A DNA stretch of 64,000 nucleotides from Argopecten irradians (Eukaryota; Mollusca; Bivalvia; Pectinida; Pectinidae). Numbering within the stretch: the first letter of the stretch is position 1; each line of letters starts with the position of its first letter. Under the pieces are notes generated by a model that ran no database searches, had not been told where the DNA came from, and worked only from the letters and a program-made list of their open reading frames with translations. The DNA lies in assembly GCF_041381155.1 (NCBI RefSeq), contig NC_091147.1, forward strand, positions 33,808,909 to 33,872,908. Reading direction: 5' to 3'. Made by a program: the position numbers and the translations under genes. Positions 56,211 to 64,000 of this stretch are shown piece after piece.

Positions 56211-57032
56211 TTTATTGACTTTAAATTCTTCAACACTTTTGTTTTGCAAAATTTTAGTATTTCATTAACGTTTCGCAGATAGTTTTTCGTTCAGTTCATG
56301 TTTCACTTTTGTGTAAATATTTATCGTAAGATTCATTTTTGAATTTGTGTAAATATAATTTATAGTGAAAAGGTATTATTGTTTATGGCGTCTTGTATAT
56401 TTTAAGTGTAGGAAAGAAGTTTTTGCCCGAATATCTATAAAAATACTACGTAGTAGTAACTTTGTGCTAATAAAATGTAATAAAAGAAAAAACTTACCCC
56501 TTTTTGGTTATGAACTATATACTACATTCTGACAGCGTGGTGGTTGGACTGACCCGCGTGGTGGGAAAAAACTGACTTTTTTGCGGTGAAAAGGAAGACT
56601 GTCGACGCGGCGCATCCCGCTTCGTGGCTGAATGCGCCCACCGGTGTGTGAGCGCCCCCCCCCACCCTAGTAAGCGGTCCTCTCTCTTTTGTATTAATTG
56701 TCACGGTTTGGTCAAAGTCATAGTTCATTGGTCGTTGAGTCAAGAATAGTTCTCATTGACAAAAAGTTACTGAAGGTTAACATGGTCAGCATTAGTGTGA
56801 ATAGTCTGTTAACAGTAGCATTTAGAGTCATCAATACTTTTACCTGGTTATTACTACAGATAGAACAAACACATCATCTTATACCATTCATGACATTTAT
56901 TTTGGATTTCTGAAAAGAGAGAGAAAGAAATATATTATAACGTATTCAATATAAGACATCTCATTCAGAATGAAAGAAAAAATATAAAATCATTTATTCA
57001 AAAATGAACATTTTAAAAATGGGTTACTCACT

Positions 57033-57960
57033 TTACATATCTAATGAGGCGAGAAGGGCCTTGAGTACATCTTCATCCAAATGTATTTGTTGGAAGTCAG
57101 AGAAGTTAGCTAAAATGGGAAATCAATAAATTTCTAATTTTTTACTGAACTATAAAACATAAACTGTTGCTTTTATCTTTTATGAGAACTTTTAAATCTT
57201 TAGAAATAGCTACAAACTCATTCGTGGTAAATTAAAACTTACCACAGTGTTTATGATGAGGTGGGGGATGGTGTCGGGGAGGCCCTACCCGCCTTCTTTT
57301 CGTCACCTCTTCTTCATCGTCTCTTTTTCTTTTCTGAAACAAATGGAAATCCTTATTTAAGCTACCATGCACCAGTAAAAGCGTTATAACATCAACATTA
57401 GGTGTTACAGAGGTAAACAAAAATACTCACCATCTGAACTGCCCTGCGGTACCGGTGCCTGTGGGACCACCGTCTGCGGTGCCTGTGGCGATGACCACCG
57501 TGGTGCGTCGGGGAGTCCCAAGTGCCTGTGGCGGTGTAGATGGTTGTAGCTTTGAAAGTCTTTGTTGCTAGAGGTTTGGACAACAGGTCCTAAGCGCCAG
57601 AAATGCATGTTTGAAGAGGACCAAGCCATTTATAGTGTACCAGATCAGGCATTTATAGCAGAATATACAGAATAAACGACAGAATTTGTTAATGAGAAAA
57701 TGGTAGTAGTAGTAGTCACACTTAACACTGATCCGATTTCCTTTTTTTTTGTAATACCTCTCACGCGCAAGGACGATTGTAGTTAGTTCAGAGATGGCTA
57801 AGTCAAGATATGTTTTGTCAGACGTGCGCTCACTGGTAGCTGCATGCTTTGTCTCCCGTTTGCCTTCCTCCATTAATATGTGCACGATCAAGTGTGTTAT
57901 CCCTCTGTAACTTGACAGTTGGACGTACAACCCAGAACCAGAAAAATACCGTTCTGCCAT
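57033..57960 (-). pseudogene. PC4-like gene, copy B (indel-ridden)
   Basis: The start ATG is at 57960 and the N-terminal MAERYFSGSGLYVQLSSYRG is intact, but the frame breaks after it. Exon 3 (57243-57333) is 4 nt longer and exon 4 (57033-57109) 2 nt longer than in copy A. Exon 2 has several insertions. Unlike copy A, the last acceptor is intact (ttttag). The copy cannot encode the full protein as written. Confidence 0.7.
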
Positions 57961-58868
57961 ATTGATTTTAAGAATGAAAATCTGTCTTGGACTGTGTGGA
58001 ATAGATCTCTTTTATATGGGGGTGAATCTGGAAAACGATTGGGTGGGTGGGGAATATTAAAATTTTTTGTATATAGACTCATCGAAAAAGGTAGGAATAG
58101 CTTCTAATTTACATTTTGAAAGATATGAACTAACGCCTCCAGAAAATCATTCTGGAAAATGATTGGTTGAGGGGGAAATGAATGTCAAAATGTTTGGCGA
58201 ACTGGTAACGTTTTCTACAAAATCCATTAATTTGAGTGATAACGCTAAAATTTGCATAGAGATGACGCTACTTTTAATATCTTTAATGTAACCTATTCGT
58301 CAATTGGTTGTTTGAGACTATGTAATTAGATAAATAACGTTGACCTACTATCCACCAAGGTCAAAATGTTACATGTACATAATGGTGCTGACCGATTTTA
58401 ATCATGATTTTTTTTTACAAGATATCTTAATATGGTTGGTAACGCTAAAACTTTCTATAGAGGTGACGTTACTTTAATCCCTCTTATGACATTTGTTTTG
58501 CAGTAAGGATGATTTTATATTTAGGTATCCTATACATTCTCATACTAATACGCAGCGTTTTGTGATAAGCTCTGAGACGTGAAAGCATTTCGAAAACTTA
58601 ATATTAAGATAAATTGTTTGTGTGTGACTATATTTAGTTAATCAACGTAAGGCTTCGGCGTGTGCTTCGCCGTCCACCGAGGTTAGATTCTATTTACATA
58701 ACGGTGCTGACCGACAAATTTTGTGTAGGTCAGCACCGTTACTTCTACTTCTACCACCTAACCCATCAACACCGTGACTATCTCCATATTTGGTATGTAT
58801 TTTATAGAAAGAAGGATAAAAAATTGATTATGCATCAAAGGGGTTTGCTGAATATGTAAATACTACGT

Positions 58869-59100
58869 TTTGGTTTGGTTTGATTAGTTTTAACGTCCTA
58901 ATGACAGCCCAGGGTCATTTAAGGACGTGCCAGTTTTTGTTGGTGGAGGAAAGCCGGAGTACCCGGAGGAAAAATCACCGACCAACGGCCAGTACCTGGC
59001 AACTGCCCCACATGGGATTCGAACTCGCGACCCAGAGGTAGAGGGCAATGTGGTAATATGTCGGTACATCTTAACCACTCGGCCCACCGCGGCCCCTGAA
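58869..59100 (-). mobile_element. tRNA-derived SINE, unit B copy
   Basis: Same insertion as at 53366-53591, with the same AAATACTACGT duplication at 58858-58868 and 59101-59111. It is therefore a duplicate of one event and not a new insertion. Confidence 0.9.
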
Positions 59101-59483
59101 AAATACTACGTAAATACTTTGTGTAATAAAATGTCAAAAGAAACAACTTACCTTTGTTATGAATTATACTACATTCTGACCGCGTGGACTGACCGCGTGT
59201 GATGGAAGACTGTGAATGCTTCGAAGTGAGCGTCCACCTAAGCGATCCCTTCCTTTTGTATTGACACACGATCGATGTCATTGTCATTGGTCGTTGAGTC
59301 GTGAATAGTCTATTGACCAAAAGTAACTGAAGGTTAACGTGGTCAGCATTAGCAACAGCATTAGTCATGTTTTTTCAGCATTAGCCATGTTTATCAAAAC
59401 CTTCATTAGTTAATTTTCAAAAAATTAACTAACTCGAGTTTGAAAAACATGATAAATAACAGTCACTTGTGCGAGGAACCTTC

Positions 59484-60060
59484 TATATAGACAGAACATA
59501 TATACATAGAGATTGGAAACCTCCCTTCTATGTCATGTTGACAGGGCATAGGGACCTCCAGTTATAGCAATTTCCCTTGCTAACTACTTCTAAGTTATTC
59601 TTTTAAACATGATATTTTTTAATCAACAATTTTAGAAGAAAAACATTATGCTTCATTTTATGCCCTGATCAAGTTTTCAGCCAAATTCGTTGCACACGTA
59701 GAATTTTTGAAAGTGAAGAAGTTAAAAAGCATTTTTACCTGGCTTGGCGGCCATCTTGATTCGGATCGACCCGAAAATATAACGCATTCAAACTGACACC
59801 GTGTTCCAGGAATCATTTTTTTTCAAGTTTTACCTAGCCAAATGCGCACCGTAAACTTGAATTATTTTATTTCAAAAACAAAATGTACAACATTCATCTG
59901 AAAATTACTGAACTTTTTATAACATATTAAAAGTTATTCTGTTGTATTTAACTATTAAAGAGTTTATCTAAAAGCCCCTAGGGATATACAGAGGTACATC
60001 TGCCTATCGTAAAAATGGCGAAGTTGCCAATCTCTATGTATATATGTTTTCTGATATAGA
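59484..60060. mobile_element. 577-bp element with about 37-bp inverted ends (unit B)
   Basis: The left end ctatatagacagaacatata, followed by tacatagagattgg, is inverted at the right end (ccaatctctatgtatatatg ttttctgatatag). It includes the gatggccgccaagc-type segment (ggcttggcggccatcttgat). Unit A keeps only the left part. Confidence 0.7.
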
Positions 60061-60636
60061 GCAGTGACAGACAAAGCCCATTCATACAGTAATTAGTGAC
60101 GTCACAATGGCCAGTTAAGCTCCTTTGGTGGTTTGGCATTGTATTACTGTACAGTGTAAATTTTTAATTAATGATTTCTTTCTTATTTTCCTACCGATCC
60201 TTAAATGTTATATCTCAAAATGGTGATGGGTTTATGCCCTTTTTCAATGATGTCTTCCAATTTTCGTTGACATTTCTGTGTCGATAGTTATCAACTTACC
60301 TGTATTTTTCTCCCTATATATCTCTACTAAACCCAAGCCAATTTAGACCACCGGTTGGGCGTGGCTTAATCTATTGTTCTGACCAGTGTGACGTCAGCCT
60401 GAATGGCCCTGTAAATGATTGAGTGATTCGATTTTTCTTTGGACAAATTTAATTCCTGACATGATTGGTCGATTTGGTTCCTTTAGCTTTCATAATAAGA
60501 TTGGTCAGTCTAGATCTCCTTCCTGTGGTTTTGGTGTACATGTATCCTGATACCGTATTTGCTTAAAAAATGTAACAAAGGGGCACTTATTAGTGAACCA
60601 AAATATAAGTTGTGGACGAAACATATCAGCAATATT

Positions 60637-61000
60637 TTAAAGGTGCTCCACCGCCGACAGAGCATAAATGATATTCATCATTTGATCAATAATTGGTGTT
60701 TAATCGTGTATATAATAGTCTAATTAACACAAAAAATAAAATAAAAAAGATTATGTTGCCTTTGGTGCAGGCGCAATCAGTACTTAATTCCATATAGGAT
60801 ACAGTGCCATGAATTTTTTTCGGGAAGCAATTAATTATTTTTCATATCTTTAACTTGAAGTAAAATTAGAAGCTGAAACCTCTCAATGTTGGTAATGGTG
60901 TAAAGTAAGTAACTTTTGTAACTGAAGAAAAATACTAAATCGTCTGCTCCTGTTTTTGATAGTGAAAAAATACCTTTTGTCAGCGGTGGAGCATCTTTAA
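60637..61000. mobile_element. 364-bp MITE, copy 3 (unit B)
   Basis: Same ends and near-identical sequence to 54826-55189, at the same place in the unit. Confidence 0.85.
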
Positions 61001-61659
61001 CTCTTTCTGTGCTTGTGACACATTAATACAGTGTATGTCATGATTTAGACTGACAAGTTCATGTGATATAGGATACAATGCTGAGGTTAAAGGCATCACA
61101 TGTAAAACATTGTTAAATCCTAGGGATGGAGGCGCTTACGGTTTTGTTATATAGTTTACAAAGAATGAACGTGCAATTGTGTTGTTAGACTGACCAATCA
61201 ATAAATGGTTGTGAATTGATACCAGTTCATTTCCAAGCTTTTTGAGAACTTTCAATCATGTCAGAACGGTGTTTGGAGCAGGGGGTAGACACATTTCAAA
61301 GTTGTATTTTCACTGTGTAACTGTCTACATCATCTGATAATCTTGCGCTAGACTAAAAACATTTTTGTTGACTTTAAACTCTGCTTACATTAATGCATAA
61401 ATGTTTTTAAACCAATATACAGTAAAAGTGTATTTTCTGAAACATATTCCAATGCAATATTTTTAAAAGGTAGTGTTTTTTTTATTGTTTGACTGTTTTT
61501 CAGATTCAAGCATAAATACAGTAGATACCTATAGCCGGCTATTTTCGCGGGGCAAAGTTTCTATGGTCTGATCTAAAAACGAGAAAATAATTTTTCAATG
61601 GTTTTTCATTTTCAATATCTGGCATTAAGGTTATATATTATTCAACAATTTCAAACCGA

Positions 61660-61961
61660 TCAGGGAGTTTGTTGGACTTAGAGCTAAAATGTACTCTTAC
61701 ATCTACGGAGAAAAAGAAAAACGTACCGCTAAATGTGTAGCTAGAACTGTCATCGAACATGACCTAGACCACAAACTCTATAAAGAATGTTTATTTGACC
61801 AGACTGTGTTTTACGCCAACGTGCACCACATTCAATCCACGAAACACCAACTCCATATCCTCAGCCAGAACAAAGTAACTCTAAACAGTTTTGACGATAA
61901 GAGATATGTCTTAGACGGAATCAACACTCTACCCTACGGACATTACAAAATCGGAAAATAG
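61660..61961 (+). pseudogene. DNA polymerase B C-terminal fragment, unit C
   Basis: About 95 codons of the polymerase tail are in one open frame (from KMYSYIYGEKEKRTAKCVAR to YGHYKIGK, TAG). The absence of the catalytic part makes it a remnant, although the frame is intact. Confidence 0.8.
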
Positions 61962-62631
61962 TTTATTGACTTTAAATTCTTCAACACTTTTGTTTTGCAA
62001 AATTTTAGTATTTCATTAACGTTTCGCAGATAGTTTTCGTTCAGTTCATGTTTCACTTTTGTGTAAAAATTTATCGTAAGATTCATTTTTGATTTGTAAA
62101 TATTTTAGTGAAAAGGATTGTTATGCTTGTATATTTTAGTGTGGAAGTTTGCCGAATATATAAATACTACGTAGTACTTTGTGCAATAAAATGTAAAAAG
62201 AAAAACTTACCTTTGTTATGAACTATACTACATTCTGACAGCGTGGACTGACCGCGTGGTGGAAGACTGCGCATGCTTCGACGTGAGCGCCACCTAGCGG
62301 TCCTTCCTTTGTATTGACACGGTCAAAGTCATAGTCATTGGTCGTTGAGTCAAGAATAGTCTATTGACAAAAGTACTGAAGGTTAACATGGTCAGCATTA
62401 GTGTGAATAGTCTGTTAACAGTAGCATTTAGAGTCATCAATACTTTACCTGGTTATTACTACAGATAGAACAAACACATCTTATACCATTCACGACATTT
62501 ATTTTGGATTTCTGAAAAGAGAGAAAGAAATATATTATAATGTATTCAATATAAGACATCTCATTCAGAATGAAAGAAAAAAAATAAAATCATTTATTCA
62601 AAATGAACATTTTAAAAATGGGTTACTCACT

Positions 62632-63408
62632 TTACATATCTAATGAGACGAGAAGGGCCTTGAGTACATCTTCATCCAAATGTATTTGTTGGAAGTCAGA
62701 GGTTAGCTAAAATGGGAAATCAATAAATTTCTAAATTTTTACTGAATATAAAACATAAACTGTTGCTTTTATCTTTTATGAGAACTTTTGAATCTTTAGA
62801 AATAATAGCTACAAACTCATTCGTGGTAAATTAAAACTTACCACAGTGTTTGATGAGGTGGGGGATGGTGTCGGGGAGGCTACCCGCCTTCTTTTCGTCA
62901 CCTCTTCTTCATCGTCTCTTTTTCTTTTCTGAAACAAATGGAAATCCTTATTTAAGCTACCATGCACCAGTAAAAGCGTATAACATCAACATTGGGTGTT
63001 ACAGAGGTAAACAAAAATACTCACCATCTGAACTGCCTGCGGTACCGGTGCCTGTGGGACCACCGTCTGCGGTGCCTGTGGCGGTGTAGTGGTTGTAGCT
63101 TTAGTTGTTGGTTTGGACAACTCCTAAGCACAGAAATAGTTTAAGCATTTATAGTACCAGCATATACAGAATAAACGACAGAATTTGTTAATGAGAAAAT
63201 GGTAGTAGTAGTCACACTTACCTGATCCATCCTTTTTTTAACCTCCGCAAGGACGTTGTAGTTATTGGCTAAGTCAAGATAGTTCAGAGTCAGGTGCGCT
63301 CACGGTAGCGCACCTCCCGTTTCCTCCATTAATATGCACATATGTTATCCCTCTGTAACTTGACAGTTGGACGTACAACCCAGAACCAGAAAAATACCGT
63401 TCTGCCAT
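62632..63408 (-). pseudogene. PC4-like gene, copy C (exon 1 frameshift)
   Basis: The exons are 63222-63408, 63025-63123, 62842-62928 and 62632-62706. Exons 2 to 4 match copy A in length and frame, and all splice sites including the last acceptor (ttttag) are intact. Exon 1 is 7 nt longer (an insertion after MSAPD/E), which shifts the frame to an early stop. The TATA box is at 63456-63463. Confidence 0.7.
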
Positions 63409-64000
63409 ATTGATTTTAAGATGAAAATCTGTCTTGGACTGTGTGGAATAGATCTCTTTTATATGGGGGTGAATCTGGAAAACGATTGGGTGGGTGGGGA
63501 ATATTAAAATTTTTGTATATAGACTCATCGAAAAAGGTAGGAATAGCTTCTAATTTACATTTTGAAAGATATGAATAACGCCTCCAGAAAATCATTCTGG
63601 AAAATGATTGGTTGAGGGGGAAATGAATGTCAAAATGTTTGGCGACTGGTAACGTTTCTACAAAATCCATTAATTTGAGTGATAACGCTAAAATTTGCAT
63701 AGAGATGACGCTACTTTAATATCTCTAATGTAACCTATTCGTCAATTGGTTGTTTGAGACTATGTAATTAGATAAATAACGTTGACCTACTATCCACCAA
63801 GGTCAAAATGTTACATGTACATAATGGTGCTGACCGATTTAATCATGAGATTTTTTTTACAAGATATCTTTATATGGTTGGTAACGCTAAAACTTTCTAT
63901 AGAGGTGACGTTACTTTAATCCCTCTTATGACATTTGTTTGCAGTAAGGATGATTTTATATTTAGGTATCCTATACATTCTCATACTAATACGCAGCGTT

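Larger units (their letters stand above)
55903..61656. repeat. Tandem segmental duplication, unit B (5.75 kb)
   Basis: Same order as unit A: polymerase tail, PC4-like gene, SINE, spacer and MITE. Between about 56090 and 59560 it carries dozens of small insertions that are absent from A and C. Confidence 0.9.
61657..64000. repeat. Tandem segmental duplication, unit C (cut by window end)
   Basis: It starts at the same breakpoint (accgatcagggagtttgttg). It is nearly identical to unit A across the 2.3 kb visible and continues beyond the window. Confidence 0.9.

Noticed and set aside
58919..59368. 149-codon minus-strand frame over the SINE in unit B
   Set aside because: It spans a tRNA-derived SINE and its flank; the frame is chance.

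Overview
The window is nuclear DNA of an animal, AT-rich and intron-rich, and most likely from a marine mollusc such as a bivalve. That placing is an inference. It rests on an animal-type split proteasome gene and on repeat families that I associate with bivalve genomes, for example elements ending in 'gttaaggcccatgggcct', palindromic 'gggcccagtttcacgaa' elements and a tRNA-derived SINE. There are no bacterial-style operons. Most of the open reading frames are chance or satellite frames. Layout: (1) 1-14.2 kb is mostly repeats: a 3.7-kb satellite of 30-bp units (4.3-8.08 kb), a ~75-bp degenerate tandem (9.15-9.43 kb), a 35-bp minisatellite (11.74-13.0 kb) and a palindromic MITE (13.14-13.33 kb). 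A short minus-strand terminal exon of an unrecognised gene sits at 2.54-2.65 kb. (2) 14.2-33.7 kb, minus strand, holds 21 consecutive exons of PSMD1 (Rpn2, the proteasome non-ATPase subunit 1). They cover the start codon through about two thirds of the protein. The C-terminal third was not found. (3) 33.7-46.4 kb has no gene I can support. It is intergenic DNA with several dispersed elements. (4) 46.4-51.0 kb, plus strand, is a decayed Polinton/Maverick-type (adintovirus-like) integrated element. It retains an interrupted integrase, a fragment of a probable structural protein, a frameshifted major capsid protein and the 3' part of a protein-primed type B DNA polymerase. All are broken. (5) Between the capsid and polymerase remnants, and three more times downstream, lies a small minus-strand spliced gene. 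It encodes a ~146-residue protein with a PC4-like N-terminal domain, a Pro/Gln-rich linker, a basic nuclear-localisation-like cluster and an acidic tail. Its promoter TATA box, splice sites and poly(A) signal can be seen. (6) From 50.73 kb to the end of the window is a tandem segmental array. Units of 5.17 kb and 5.75 kb are followed by a third, cut off by the window end. Each unit starts at the same breakpoint inside the polymerase C-terminus and carries the polymerase tail (plus) and the PC4-like gene (minus, convergent). The first two also carry a SINE and a 364-bp MITE; the third is cut off before them. The middle unit has many insertion-type differences from the two outer units, which agree with each other. 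This suggests either decay or an unpolished consensus. The main candidate for something undescribed is the spliced PC4-like gene, which looks like Polinton cargo and was amplified in tandem with a polymerase fragment.
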